A program made the position numbers and the translations under genes. Shown here piece after piece: positions 37,140 to 48,983 of a stretch of 64,000 nucleotides of DNA (position 1 is the first letter of the stretch; each line of letters starts with the position of its first letter). The notes under the pieces are model-generated. The model was not told the origin of the DNA and searched no databases. It was given only the letters and a program-made list of their open reading frames with translations. The stretch comes from Reticulitermes speratus (taxonomy: Eukaryota; Arthropoda; Insecta; Blattodea; Rhinotermitidae), in NCBI GenBank assembly GCA_021186555.1, contig JAJKFL010000005.1, positions 44,077,635-44,141,634 on the forward strand. Reading direction: 5' to 3'.

Positions 37140-37281
37140 GGAGGAAGAACATGGACTGAGGGTGTCCGAGACCATGGCGCTGAGGAGAATGTTTGGATCC
37201 GAGAAGGAGGAAATGACAGGACGTTGGGAGAAAACTGGGTAATGAGGATCTTAGTAATTCGTTCTCATCACCAGACACTGA

Positions 37282-37545
37282 GCCGGAATAACGTGTCAGT
37301 ATTACAACTACTGTACGGGCTGGACGGTCCGGAGTTCGAAACCCGGCAGGGAAAAGATGTTTCTCTTCTCCAAATCGTCCAGACCGGCTTTGGGGCTCAC
37401 TCAGCCTCCTAATCAATGGGTACAGTGACTGTTGCCCGGGGGTAAAGCGCTCATCACTAACTCCGATGTTAAGAATGAGTTAGTTATAACTCTGTTCCCC
37501 CTATATGCCTTCATGACGTGGACAGGGACAACTTTACCTTTACCT
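37282..37545 (+). mobile_element. SINE family A, diverged copy
   Basis: B box GGAGTTCGAAACC and the body words CGTCCAGACCGGCTTTGGGG and TCAGCCTCCTAATCAATGGG; ends ACTTTACCTTTACC, the family tail. Lies in a sei intron, next to a SINE D copy. Confidence 0.75.
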
Positions 37546-37980
37546 TCACCAGATATTATTACAAGGATTAAGTGGAGGAGGATGAGATGGGCGGGATATC
37601 TAACACGTAAAAGAGAAATGAAAATGTATACAACTTGTAGTTATAAAACCTAAACAAAGAGACTACTTGGGAGATGTAAACGTAGTCGGAAGGGTAATAT
37701 TAAAATGCTCCTTAAAGGAAAAGTGTATGAGGGTGTGAATTGGATTCATCTGGTTCAGGATAGAGTGAAGTGTTGGGCTCTTGTGAACACAGTAATGAAT
37801 CATCGCGTTTGACAGAAGTTGAAGAATGTCTAACCAGCAGGGCCAGTTATCAGCTTCTCCGCTCCCGGAGCTCATGAGTTATTACCGTACAGAGAAACTG
37901 AGAACTTGCATAACCATGAGCCACACAATTTGTATTATTTTCGTTAGAGTAATTAAATAAGATGGATGACAGGAGGGAGT

Positions 37981-38210
37981 CACAGGGCTCGAAGAGTTTG
38001 AGACTCTAAGAATTTCTAGACAATCAGCACATTGAGGTGGCAAGGTTGTCAGCCCTAAGAACCGGCCGCCTTTACCCGCCCTGGTACTCGTTTCTGTTAG
38101 AGGCTGAGTCGACCGCAGGGCCATAGTGCAGCTGGAAGTGTTAAGTCAATGAAAAATCCCAATGGCTTGTAGCGCAGTGCTTCAACCAAATGCGCCAACG
38201 CGTGCCCCCA
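37981..38210 (-). mobile_element. SINE family D, partly degraded copy
   Basis: Reverse complement of the body (GGCTGAGTCGACCGCAGGGC; ACCGGCCGCCTTTACCC), extending to GCGCCAACGCGTGCCCC. The B box segment is deleted or diverged and the tail is missing. Adjacent to sei exon 38400-38559. Confidence 0.7.
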
Positions 38211-38399
38211 CGTACAGTGCAAGCACTTGTTAAATATCTATAAAGTTAATTTCTGATCACTCGGCACCTCCTAACTTCACTCAGAGAATTCTGCACGGGG
38301 CCCAGCCCTATCAGAACTGCCATGCTGCTTTACTTCTACAGCAATCTCGATACGAAAAGCTGCAGTCACAACAACTCACAACAGTAAATTTAAACTTAC

Positions 38400-38559
38400 A
38401 ACTTCCGGAGAAGCGATAGGTGCTGGGGGCGAGGATGGCAACTGGTTGTTGTTCTCGGCGTCGCGAAGAGATGCTCCAGTGTCCGCTGGCACCGTCCGAG
38501 GACGGGACCTCATGAAGATGCCCCTCTTTCTTTCCACTGCGGACTGCGACGTCAGGGGC
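38400..38559 (-). CDS. sei: seizure/ERG channel exon: disordered Ser/Pro-rich linker
   Basis: Encodes G plus 53 codons: RPLTSQSAVERKRGIFMR, then a Ser/Pro/Asn-rich tract ending SPPAPIASPEV. It belongs to the cytosolic linker between the PAS domain and S1. The acceptor (GTTGTAG at 38560-38566) follows a 139-bp intron and the donor GTAAGT at 38394-38399 is a perfect consensus. The exon leaves in phase 0, but the next recognised exon at 33312 needs one base of a split codon. Either an unrecognised exon of length 3n+1 lies in the 5.1 kb between them, or another splice choice is used. Confidence 0.82.
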
Positions 38560-38698
38560 CTACAACACCAACAATGGGACGTTACTAGGTAACGATCCTC
38601 GTCAGCGGCTGCAACAGAAACAACAATGCGCCGTTGCTAGGGGCAGAAGCCTGCACCTTCACGCAGATAGAAGCTTAACAAAGAAACACTTTACCTAC

Positions 38699-38846
38699 CG
38701 CTGCTCCCCTTTCCGGTCTTCCTCATCATCGGCCTCCTCAGTGGTGACGTCACTGGGAGGAGTAAGGTAGCCCGTCAACCGGAGGCTCCGGGCCCGGAAT
38801 GAACCCATCTTGAAGGATTGCCGGAATGACTGTCTGGCCCGATCAA
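38699..38846 (-). CDS. sei: seizure/ERG channel exon: basic then acidic linker after PAS
   Basis: The first two bases complete a Phe codon with the T left by the previous exon, giving LSKFDRARQSFRQSFKMG, a basic amphipathic stretch that in ERG channels follows the PAS domain, then SLRLTGYLTPPSDVTTEEAD and a run of Asp and Glu. The acceptor is TTCTGCAG; the donor GTAGGT (38693-38698) was chosen because it leaves CG, which is completed by the first G of the next exon to give Arg. Length 148 bp. A second possible donor five bases downstream would break the frame with 38559. Confidence 0.88.
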
Positions 38847-39256
38847 CTGCAGAAGATGATTGGGGTCATCGAGAAACGGAGCAGTAAATCTACGTTATAC
38901 TAAACTATTTAGTTACAATATTGCGTCAACAGATGGTATATAGTTTCCAAATTAACTGACTGACTAATTAATTAACTCATTCAAGTGGAACCTTTATGAA
39001 GCGTATCAGATTCAATTAAATGTGTTCAATTCGTTTTACCAACCTGAGACATTTTTCCCCCCGTCACTGACCACTCTGACGTGGGCCATCTTATTCTGTT
39101 ATCCTCTATACAAAGGCATAATTTGACCTGTGTGCTTGTATTCATCATTAATAACTTCCATAGCAACTGGCCACATAAACTCCGCACAAAGGTCATGCCA
39201 CTGGGTGTCACTTAATAAACAACACATTCAAGTTCAGGATTCCAAACGTCACTCAC

Positions 39257-39403
39257 ACTTGCTGAGTTTGTGGTTGGCCTCCACGCCCTCCTCCGCAGGG
39301 ACGGGTGGCGCTGTTAGGTCCTCAAAGTTGATGATGTAGAGACAAATGTCATCCACTTCACTCTTGATGGGCGCGATCACCTCACTGCAGAGGAACTTTG
39401 TGC
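39257..39403 (-). CDS. sei: seizure/ERG channel exon: C-terminal strands of PAS domain
   Basis: Continues the PAS domain directly: the split Gly codon is completed and followed by TKFLCSEVIAPIKSEVDD and CLYIINFEDLTAP, the last beta strands of an ERG PAS domain, then a short acidic linker (PAEEGVEANHKLSK). The acceptor is CCCTTAG at 39404-39405 and the donor GTGAGT at 39251-39256. Length 147 bp (2 + 48 codons + 1), so phase 1 enters and phase 1 leaves. The intron separating it from the previous exon is about 12.4 kb, whereas the next intron is only 410 bp. The match to the fly sei sequence SEVIAPI...SEVDDIC is recalled from memory, not searched. Confidence 0.93.
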
Positions 39404-39626
39404 CTAAGGGAGGATAATGTTAAGAACAATCACAGTCTAGTGGAGGGACTAACAGCAGCAGGGATACATCCACGGCGAGTCTCTGCTATTTAGGAAAGAG
39501 TCTGTAGCAGAAAACAAAAGGGGTTCAATAAGCCTCGTTTTAATTCAGTCGCAGGGTCTTCCGGACGGATGAATACAGGACATTTATAAGTAATTCGATT
39601 CTTATTTTCGTTGTAAAGATCAGGGT

Positions 39627-40190
39627 CCACAAATTTTCCAAACATCTAGAAAGCACCTTAAAATTCTAGGCGCCAGAAAAGTGAAATGAACGAAGTTCCA
39701 CACTGAGGACGCAAAAATATTAGGTGCCACCTGGCGCCCGGGATTTGTGTACATCTGATAAAGATGTTTACAGAAAATATGTTTTGTTTGTGGCCAAAAA
39801 GCATCAGACACACGCCGCATGCCTTCAAAATAGGCGAACGGTGGTCTCATTGGACAGACTGTGCAAAGAAACAATAGACCATATTTCTGTATTTCAGTGG
39901 GCATTTAACATGTAACATTTTTCTACAAAACATAGAAGCTAAACAACAGTAAAACAGTTCGACACTTCGTGCGCCATACTGTAGTTAATTGACGAGCCTC
40001 AGACAATGAGATTTGTAAGGCATATTGCACGAATGGGAGAGCAAAAAAATTCATAAAAGCAGGGGTCCAAATTCTAGGAGCCAGAAAGGTGATATTAGGC
40101 AAGTTCCATATTGAGAACACACAATTATGGAATGACTTGTGAACACAAATGTTGTCTGACGCTTTCTGCTCCGTGCATGTGAACTGGTAC
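39627..40190. repeat. Tandemly duplicated repeat fragment (two partial copies)
   Basis: AAATTCTAGGCGCCAGAAAA with GAAGTTCCACACTGAGGA (39658-39712) recurs as AAATTCTAGGAGCCAGAAAG with CAAGTTCCATATTGAGAA (40069-40120). The minus-strand frames share WN(F/L)xxxTFLAPRI. Unknown transposon; a third partial piece (CCAGGCGCCCGAAATTT) is near 40270. Confidence 0.55.
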
Positions 40191-40809
40191 ACATTTTTAT
40201 ATTCAAGGGAGTAAAACTTCAGTACTTGTGTTAAAAATATTGGGAACCACCGTACGAAATTTATTTGCCTGGGTGACCAGGCGCCCGAAATTTTTGCACC
40301 CTTGCATACAAGGTTCTCTTCAGAAAACCTGAAGAAAAGCCACTGCTTGAGGACGTAAGCCTACATGGGAGGATAATATTAAAACGGACTTAATCTTCGG
40401 GCCCTTAAAATGCAAGAATTTCTTGACTAGGTGAGGGCCTATTAGTTTCCCAAGTATGACTCTGCCCCATGGAGACAGACAAATCATGAACCAATTGCTG
40501 TTGATGAACAACGAGAAATGCGAAGGGAAGGGCACCGTGATGTACCAAAGCATGCCTTGAAGACAACGAATATAGTAGGCACGAGAGCTGATCACCAGCC
40601 CGGGTATCGAACATGAGACCTTCTGATAAAAAGGGTCGTCATTATGTAAGGTGGTTCTTCTTCATCCAGGGACAATGTCAGGTCTGAATTCGAAACGGGA
40701 GCTTTATTCAACAGAAGAAGTACTGAGAAAGCTTTATAAAATATTTCAATTATTGACACACCTACATAAAAATGCGTTATTATTATTATTATTGTTATTA
40801 TTATTACAT

Positions 40810-41093
40810 CACGACTCTACAAACCGGAAAGGCCGCGGGTTCGATTCCCGATAAGGTCATGGGATTTTTCATTGACTTAATCCTTCCGGTCGCACTATGC
40901 CCCTGGGGTCGACTCAGTCTCTAACAGAAATGACTAACATGAGTATCTACTGGGGGGGGGGGGGTAAACGCAGCCGGTGCGTGGGCTGACAACCTTATCA
41001 CATTCACGTGCTGATTGTCTAGAAATTCTGGGAGCCTCAACCTTCTGGAAACCTAAGGGCCTGCCCAGGCCTGTTTAGAAATTGCTTTACCTA
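40810..41093 (+). mobile_element. SINE family D, 5'-truncated copy
   Basis: B box CGGGTTCGATTCCCG, body CCTGGGGTCGACTCAGTCTC, a run of 12 G within the element near 40953, and the end GCTTTACC. Sandwiched between two (ATT)n tracts. Confidence 0.78.
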
Positions 41094-41537
41094 TTATTAT
41101 TATTATTATCATCATCATTATATGTTATGGCAGCTAAGGACTGTCATTGTTGAAAAGTCAGAGATATTGAGTGTAGATAGGAAGGCCGTATGTTCAGTGT
41201 TATATAACAGTCATAGTGCAAGGATGTGTACTGAATGCAGAACAGTGTAGAATACGGTTTCTGTGCAGTATCCAATTGTAATGGATGTAGAACCATCCTT
41301 CAACAAGGCAAAACAAGCACCTGATACTCCGGAGCCCTAATTAAGTTGACAGTGACGAAAACCGCTACACCGAGCCAAGAAAATAGCATCCACACCAATG
41401 AATACGAAGGTTTCGTACGGCGTACTTCGTGACGTCGCACACAGACTTCACCAAACCGTTCTTTACTTTCAGAAGTCATAGGAGGCTCTCACACTGGACA
41501 CTAACCAAGACATGGCAACTCCATCCTTGGTTTCAAG

Positions 41538-41806
41538 TGGTACCTCGCACTGCGCTACAAGACGAGAGGTTGCAGTTTCGATTGGAATTTTTCATTGACA
41601 TAATTCTTCCTATGGCCCTGGGTTCGACTCAGCTTCTAATATAACTAAGAACCAGGAATAATTCCTGGGAGTAAAGGCGGCCGGTGCGTAGGGCTGACAA
41701 CCTTACCATCTTCGCGTGCCGATTGTCTTGAAATCTGGGAACCCCAACCTCCTGGAAACCTCAGGGCCTGTCCAGGCCTCTACAGGGATTGATTTACCTT
41801 TACCTT
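41538..41806 (+). mobile_element. SINE family D copy
   Basis: Body CCTGGGTTCGACTCAGCTTC, GGCGGCCGGTGCGTAGGGCT and the tail GATTTACCTTTACCTT. The B box (GCAGTTTCGATTGG) is mutated. Only 450 bp from the preceding copy, same orientation. Confidence 0.78.
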
Positions 41807-41823
41807 GCATACTTAAGACGGGC

Positions 41824-41843
41824 CGATACGATACGATACGATG
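41824..41843. repeat. CGATA microsatellite
   Basis: Four imperfect CGATA units (CGATACGATACGATACGATG). No gene nearby. Confidence 0.8.
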
Positions 41844-43390
41844 ATGCCTCAGCGTGCTGTATCGTCTATCGCTCAGCCGTAAACATATCGCTACAGATGT
41901 ACGATCTGTGACACAGAATGTTTAAGTGTCACGGGCTTTAGAGTGCTGTGTTAGGTTATGCAAGCTGAATGAGGAAGCAGATATTAAACTTGTGGAGCTT
42001 TATGTGCAAAAATCCGTTTTGTACAACTGGAAACATCGTAGTTATACAAGCAAGGACAAAATTGATCTAGCATAGTACGACAATTTATTGTTGAACATAC
42101 TGTAATTGATTTAAAAACGTAATGTAGGCTTACTTTCGTGTGTACTCAAATGTTGTTTGTTACAGTTCGTGACGTGTTCACACTGCAGCAGTGCATAACG
42201 TCTGACTGGATTGCTTCCAGTGTGCGAGGCCTGTATCGTGTTGTATGTATTGTATTGTAATCGCATTGGCATCGCATCGCAAACAGCGTCCTGCGTGACA
42301 ACGGCCGTACGCTTTTAGGATACACGCGTAAACCTAATTTAATTTACGCCCATAAAAAAAAGTACGGCCTTCGTGGCGCATATTTTCACGAAACTCATAA
42401 ATAGTCGACATCGTTATGTGCACAAAGCTTATACGGAATTTCATCAAAATCAGACAATAAATGTAGAAGATAGGGCATAATTAGGGGAGAATGGGGGAAT
42501 GGCGGTCGGTTAATATTTCATAAACGGTCTGTGATAAAAGGTTTCTGCAAATGCGGCTACCTAGCATTTCGCACAGTGAGCTGGTACAGTCAGCCATGCT
42601 GTTCCTTTGTGTGTGGTTGTCACGTGAGGATGACAGAAATATTTTGATGGTTTTGATGTAAGAACCCTCTTCAGAAAATGGCTTCCTTGGTAGGTTGTGT
42701 TGTGGGTAATGGCGGTCTGATGTTCGCCATGACCGGGTATTGCGCCGAGCGTTTGCTAAACACAGGGCCAGAATTACTTTCTTTGCAACTGCACTGAATG
42801 ATTTTGCAGATGGCCTGGAATTTGGGTGCATGGGGAGCGTATCTGGTGCGACTGTCCTTATCACCACTTGTGTGACATTTGCCTTAAGACGCCCTAGCTT
42901 CCTAAAATTTTTCATATTAATAAAATTTAATATTGGATTATTTTTGTTGCTGAAACTTCATTTTCTGTTGTAATTTAATTATTTATGGCACGTTTGTGAT
43001 ATCTGCTTATAGTTACTGAAGCGACCAAGGAAATGTAAAAGCTGTAACATTCCTCTTGTACATTTTTTTATTTAGTTGCCGAGTTCTTGAATTTCTTTTG
43101 CTGGCACATCTCTGAACAAGGTTATTGTCCACTGCAATTTGGTGCTTTAGGAATACCTGTCTTATACTGTCTGTTTAAAGACACATTAACAGAGAGTTAA
43201 TGGGAGCAAGAAATTAAAACTTTCATAATAGAAGTTAACTTTTGTAACTTGTCGTATTATCACATTTTATTGCCTGTGCATATCATGTCATTCTTAGTAT
43301 ATTGTAAAATTTATTTTCATTATTAAAAGTACATACAGGACTTGACACAGTGGCATGTAGTTACGTGGACTGTACAACTGCGACTGTGAC

Positions 43391-43425
43391 CGGCATTGCC
43401 CGGGATGGGGATGGGCAATGCCGGT
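43391..43425. repeat. GC-rich hairpin in AT-rich DNA
   Basis: ACCGGCATTGCCC faces GGGCAATGCCGGT across 9 bases. All 13 pairs are perfect. Confidence 0.8.
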
Positions 43426-45324
43426 CAAAACAGTGTATTCTTGTTTCATTCCTAGCCACTGTATTTAATTTCCAGTGCTAATTAACACAGGTTATTTGGA
43501 AAGTAGAAATATCAAGCTTGTTTAAGATGTGTGTTACACTGAATTCAAAAGTAAGGTTTCTGAATAGTAACGACATTTCCTTAAGTGTCCGCCATTCGCT
43601 CTTTCTCCCCTTCAATTACACCCCTAAGTTAACTGTGGATTTCCTTGCGTCCCCTTTTATGAAACTCCTAATTACTCAGCGACATTGGGTGATGAGCTTC
43701 TGTATCGAAATTAGTCCCAATCGGTAAAAGAATGTGGCGATCGCGGATAAAAATTCATTTACGCCCTGCAGTAAAGAATGGCTGTCACTGAACTGATTTT
43801 CACGGAAATCACGCTTGCAAGGCAACTTTTTATAAAGAACTCCAATGCCGAATTTGATTAACATCCGACAAGCGTCTTAGTCGCTGATACTAGATGACAG
43901 AAAAACGGACGGACAGAGAATGGACATAGTCTGCACATACGGTGTTCTTGTTCTACTTCGTAAAGAATGCCCTAAAAATCAACAGCTAGTCCGACAATGG
44001 AAAATTATATATGCTTAAATCAAGTAGTTGGAAGGCATACTAAACACCACAGCACTCAAACAGGAGAAAAATAAGAAAATGGGCATATACTACAACTTAA
44101 TAAATAGTAATAGTTATTATTATTTAATACGGTAGGAAATGTCGGACGCCTTACGCCATTTTTCGAACGCGCCTAAAAGGTGGGGACGCTACCATACATA
44201 GTGTAATCAGATTATACTGGGACTGATTTAAGATAACGCTACTTAATAAACAGTAGATGCCAAACCGGCAACTGCGCAGTGCCGTGACACACGTACTGTG
44301 TACAGATATTGCAAGGCATGCAAGGGACAACTTACAAATGATGCAAAAGGAGATTTTTAGTCTACACACTAATTTAACACATTTTAAGAGCATTATCTAT
44401 GTTTCAGCAGATTTACATGGTAAACGGTCAATTATGGTATATCCTAAGCATGTTGAAAACCTAAACTTTTGTCAAACATGAAGCCCCTGACAATGGCCAG
44501 AGAGGTTCAAAACACGTCGAACCAAGGGAAATGATTTAACAAAAGAATATGAGTCGTATTTGATGGTAAAATCTGGTTATTTAAATAAAGCACATCTTGT
44601 ACAATACACAAGAGCCGAGAGAATCAATAAAATTGGGGGCCACGCCTCCAAAATTTTACATTACTGTCCAACTGGAACCCCTGCCTTGTCTCGCTGTGAC
44701 ATCTAGCGACTGTCATCAGCCATCTAGTGGCGTTGCAGCGAAGTACAGGGACACAGTGCAAGAAGGGTCTAAGTTCCTGTTGACACATTAGCCAAGTTTC
44801 TTGCATTTGCCGGTCTGAAAATAAAAGGGGGACGTTCACTTTGCCCACACAACGTATTTATACACTCCATATGTTTCTCACAATAAACAGCGTTTATTTA
44901 CCTACACATCATTAACCGGTAGTCTTTGTAATCGATGCATAGTGTGTGCTCTATGAGATGACAAGGAAATTTACGTGTAGTGTAATCCTGTGGCGCGTTC
45001 GGGTCTTTGCTCCCTTTAACGCACGTATAAGTCGAGTCATTTTACTTTTGCACCCAAACCAAAAACGAATATTAAAAAGGTTTGCCGTGGAAGAGCAACA
45101 GTACCTTCTCCTTTGTAATGTTTGGCTACATATGTCGCTGCCAAAAATGCAAAATGTTATGTGTATTGGCATGGAAATACAACACTGAATTATTTTTTAT
45201 TGTTGATCTACATACGTTTCTGTCAACAGCATAAAACGTTCTCAGATATTCATGTAAAGTGCCTCATATTTCTGCCTGATTTTATACAAACTAGGATTTC
45301 CTGGAAACATTTTCATAAGTCCCC

Positions 45325-45470
45325 AATATAAAGTTTCACGAAAATCCGTCCAGTGGGAGTCGAACTGTTGCATGCGGAAGGACGGGCAGACAGACACACA
45401 GACAGACAGACAGACAGAAAGACGTACGGACGGACACGACGACGTTAACAGTTGCTTTTCGCAACGTTAT
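45325..45470 (+). repeat. Dispersed repeat ending with CAGA microsatellite
   Basis: TTTCACGAAAATCCGTCCAG then TGGGAGTCGAACTG and a (CAGA)n tract. The same unit, TTTCACGAAAATCTTTCCAG then TGGGAGCC, occurs at 63946-64000, cut by the window edge. A part (GTTGACGTATTTTTAGTAAA) occurs at 15085-15105 and matches 63912-63935. Confidence 0.55.
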
Positions 45471-47124
45471 GAACTCACCTAAAACCTGAACTTTCAAACG
45501 TATTTGGATGAAATTTATTCTACACATAATTAAATCAGGAATTGTGAAATGGGCTGAACGTGTAGTATGAATGGGACACTTCAGATTTTTTACACCAAAG
45601 TTCACGTTCAGATTAAGGGATTAGACAGAGTGAAGGATCTTGACGTAAATAGAAGCATAAGTAGAGTGTGTGCAAATATAGGCTAAACATAACTGGTTTA
45701 GGATAAGGAGAAATGTGAACACGATAATGGACTTTCGGAGTTCGTAGAAGGCTACTGCCTTTTTCTACATCGAGACAACCAGCTGTGGGGCATGACTTCA
45801 GCAGTCTGTTCTGATAAAGACCTCACATAAAGAAACGTAAACTCATTAAAAACAGGTATCGGATAAAGTGTGTCATTTGTTTCCACCACGCGTGCTACAT
45901 GGCGAGTGATCCAGCTTTTGTTATTTTAGAGGTCACTGCTCCTCGCTAGGGAAGCTGCCATCTGGAATTACATCATGTGCCTGGATACAATCAGCTGTAC
46001 GGACGCACAGGGATGTACACACTATCATATAGCGACGGACATGCGGGCACAGACAACACATAGCCACTTGACTCGACCAATATCCTGTGACGCAACTCTG
46101 TCCAATTGGCTAACCCGGTACAGTCTGTTACAAAAAGTGGGTCAATAAGTCAGTCTGTTGGGACAGTAGTGTTCTAAATACTGATTAATATACTCGTTCG
46201 AAACATTTACACACGCCAAATTTCAAGGCGATTCAATGGGCTCCATTTAAACTACAAAAGTATTTATATATATTACAGTGGTTACTATATGTACCACTTA
46301 CTGTAACATTCAGCAGCTCTTCACTTTCCTCACACGGTGTACTTACACATGTTTCTACGATTCGAGGAATAAACGGCCATTTTTACCCTTCGTAATGGAG
46401 ACTGTGTTACTGTGGGGAAAGAATTTAATTTTTTGGCGCACTCACAAATTCGCGCCTATTATGAAATATTATTTACATAATCTTCAGGTTTAAAACTATT
46501 AATAACTAGGAAGATGTCTCGCCCAGACACTCGGACGGACGGGAATCAAAACCAGGAACACGCATTATTTTTCTGTGTAACGTGATTTTATTCATTCCCT
46601 TCTCCATTACAAGCCTTACAACAAATCAGCCTGACATGTGCATGTGATCATGTCAACTCGGCTTTAGGACCCCTCACACACCAACCGTAACCGTGTAAGA
46701 CGGGCTGCTTTAATGACGTCACGACGAGATGATGACGTCATTCGAGGTAGATGCGTGCGAGCTATTTTTAGGCGCCAGGCCACATTTTGGGGGGCCAGAA
46801 ATAGAACAGGAATATCGAGCCCTGATGCGGGTAAGAGCGACATACGAGCCAGTCATGACGGTAATGGACCAAGCATCTCGGATTCACAGCTGGGCTCCGC
46901 CGGAGTCTTTGCAGAGGAGAACCGATGGTTGAACGCTTGTACGGGTCCTGAGATGTTCACCTGTACACTAGCAACTGACACAAGTGCAGGCCAACATAGG
47001 ATGCCATTTCACAGTCCAGCTTAATCCTTTGAAACCTCACGTTCATCCAAATACATAAATCTCGGTTCATACTGCGTCTCAACTACAGCGTCTCCATGAC
47101 AAAAGACCGCCTGGTTAATGCTGT

Positions 47125-47442
47125 AAAGGTAAAGGTAAAGCAATCCCACTACAGGCCTGGACAGGTCCTTAGGGTTGCAGGAGTTTGAGGCTCCCAGGTT
47201 TCTAGACAATCGGCACATGAAGGTGATAAGGTTGTCAGCCCTACGCACCGGCCGCCTTTACCCCCCAGGAAATATTCCTGATACTCATTTCTGTTAGAGG
47301 CTGAGTCGACCCCAGGGCCATAGTGCGACCGAAAGGATTATGATAATGAAAATAATGACACCATCGGGAATCGAACCCGCGACCTTCCGGCTTGTAGCGT
47401 AGTGCCTCAACCAACTGTGTCACCGCGTGCCCCCCCCCCCCC
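47125..47442 (-). mobile_element. SINE family D, full-length copy
   Basis: Reverse complement: tail GTAAAGGTAAAGGTAAAGC at the left, body with GGCTGAGTCGACCCCAGGGC, B box inverse GGGAATCGAACCCGCGAC and a 5' C run at 47430-47442. Flanked by identical 12-bp GGTTAATGCTGT at 47113-47124 and 47443-47454. Confidence 0.9.
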
Positions 47443-48493
47443 GGTTAATGCTGTTTCAGGGAACATTCGCTGTTTATTGTGACAACCATACGAAACATGT
47501 AAATACACTGTGGGCACTGTGCAGACCTTTTAAATGCTGAAGTAGGAAGTACGTAGGCTGTTATATGTTGGAACATTCACTTTAAACTGAGACCTTCAGT
47601 GTCCCACATCATTACACATAATAGAGATCAACCCGCGTTCCTTCTCCAGACTACACGGCGTCACATCCCATGAGACATACTTATATTCACCACCGCGTCG
47701 TGAGAACCTCAAATATCACGTGGGTACAGTCTTTGTCAAATACAAGCACGGTGCAGTCCAGTAACTAACTAAAAAAATAACTTTACAAAGTAAAGCCCCT
47801 CTCCACTATCCCCTCAGATATTCAAAAAATTCCCCGTATTTTATGGAAACCTAAGTTCAATAAGACATTGTTTACATGAGCCTGCCAGCAGGCCCTATCC
47901 GGAGTCAGATAAAGCCACTCCGTACCTCCTTACTTATTTCTTTAAGAGTCGTGATGATATTAGTATCCCATCTATTCCCAGTTCTTTCAAGACGTCTCGT
48001 ACAGTTGTTCCTCCGCGAAAGATTTCCAGGGGATCCGCGGGAAGCCTACATCATCCAGCGAGAAATTGTAATGTTAAATAACTCGGAATACAAAATACCA
48101 CGTCAAGACCGAAAAGACCTTTCTTTCACTGTGCTGTACAGTAAACTGGACTGCTGATAGTAAACTGTATTTACGAAGTCTCCTGTAAAGTGGTGATTAA
48201 GGAAAAGTGAACCATAATGAATTATTCAACTTACTGTTCTCGGGCGAAACTTCATTTCAAAGCACCAAATGATTCATTTCGATTACTCTATGCTTCTCTT
48301 AGGTTTTTCCCTTGACTTTATGCTAACATAAACGTGCTCCGCCGCATTTAACATTTAACACATTTATGCGTTTTATTGATCTGCGCATCCTTCACGTTTT
48401 ATGAAAACCAAAAGTATTTCGCAACCAAAAATGTGTGGGGAATATTGGTCTAGTATAGGGTGTAGCAGAAACTGCAGACATTGTTTATGTTTT

Positions 48494-48744
48494 GCTGGAA
48501 GGTCCGAGGATCGAATCCCGGTGGGGGCGAGATTTTTCGCAGCCGTCCAGACCGGCCCTGGGGGTCCACCCAGCCTCCTATACAATGGGTACCGGGTCTC
48601 TTTTCCGGGAGTAAAGCGGCCAGGGTGTGGAGTTGACCACCCACCCCCATCTAGCGCCGAGGTTAAAGAAAGAGTAGAGCTATACCTCTACTCCCCCTCT
48701 GGGCCTTCGTGGCATGTTCTAGGGAGAAATTTACCTTTTACCTT
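48494..48744 (+). mobile_element. SINE family A, 5'-truncated copy
   Basis: Starts inside the tRNA head just before the B box (GAGGATCGAATCCC), keeps the whole body and ends AAATTTACCTTTTACCTT. 5' truncation is typical of retrotransposed copies. Confidence 0.82.
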
Positions 48745-48983
48745 AAAAGTAATGATATAGTTGAAGGCATAGTTGTATCAAAATATTCAAAATGCTTTGG
48801 AAATTCAGTAGATACACAGATGTCTTATAACTTGAAAATAAATTCTATTACGTGACCTTTGCAAGCAGTATATTTATCCATTGAGAAAGTTGGTTACACA
48901 TTGCCTTCTGTAAATTTTTCTGTGAAAGAGCGACAACCTCTTCCCGAATTACTGTCTTTAGTCCCTCAAGCTTTGCTGAAGAT

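Larger units (their letters stand above)
42000..47112. other. Part of the 12.4-kb sei intron, no gene recognised
   Basis: Contains the 43391 hairpin and the 45325 repeat. A GC-richer patch at 46700-46930 has overlapping plus frames without domains. The minus frame 42481-42915 (144 codons) has no recognised domain. Confidence 0.45.

Noticed and set aside
42481-42915. 144-codon minus-strand frame, one of the longest in the window.
   Set aside because: No domain, no splice context, and the opposite strand is equally open; composition alone explains it.
47340-47380. tRNA-like B box, suggesting a tRNA gene.
   Set aside because: Lies inside a SINE D with target-site duplications; no complete cloverleaf. 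The same applies to the B boxes at 2944, 17837, 25130, 32098, 40838, 51148 and 63634.
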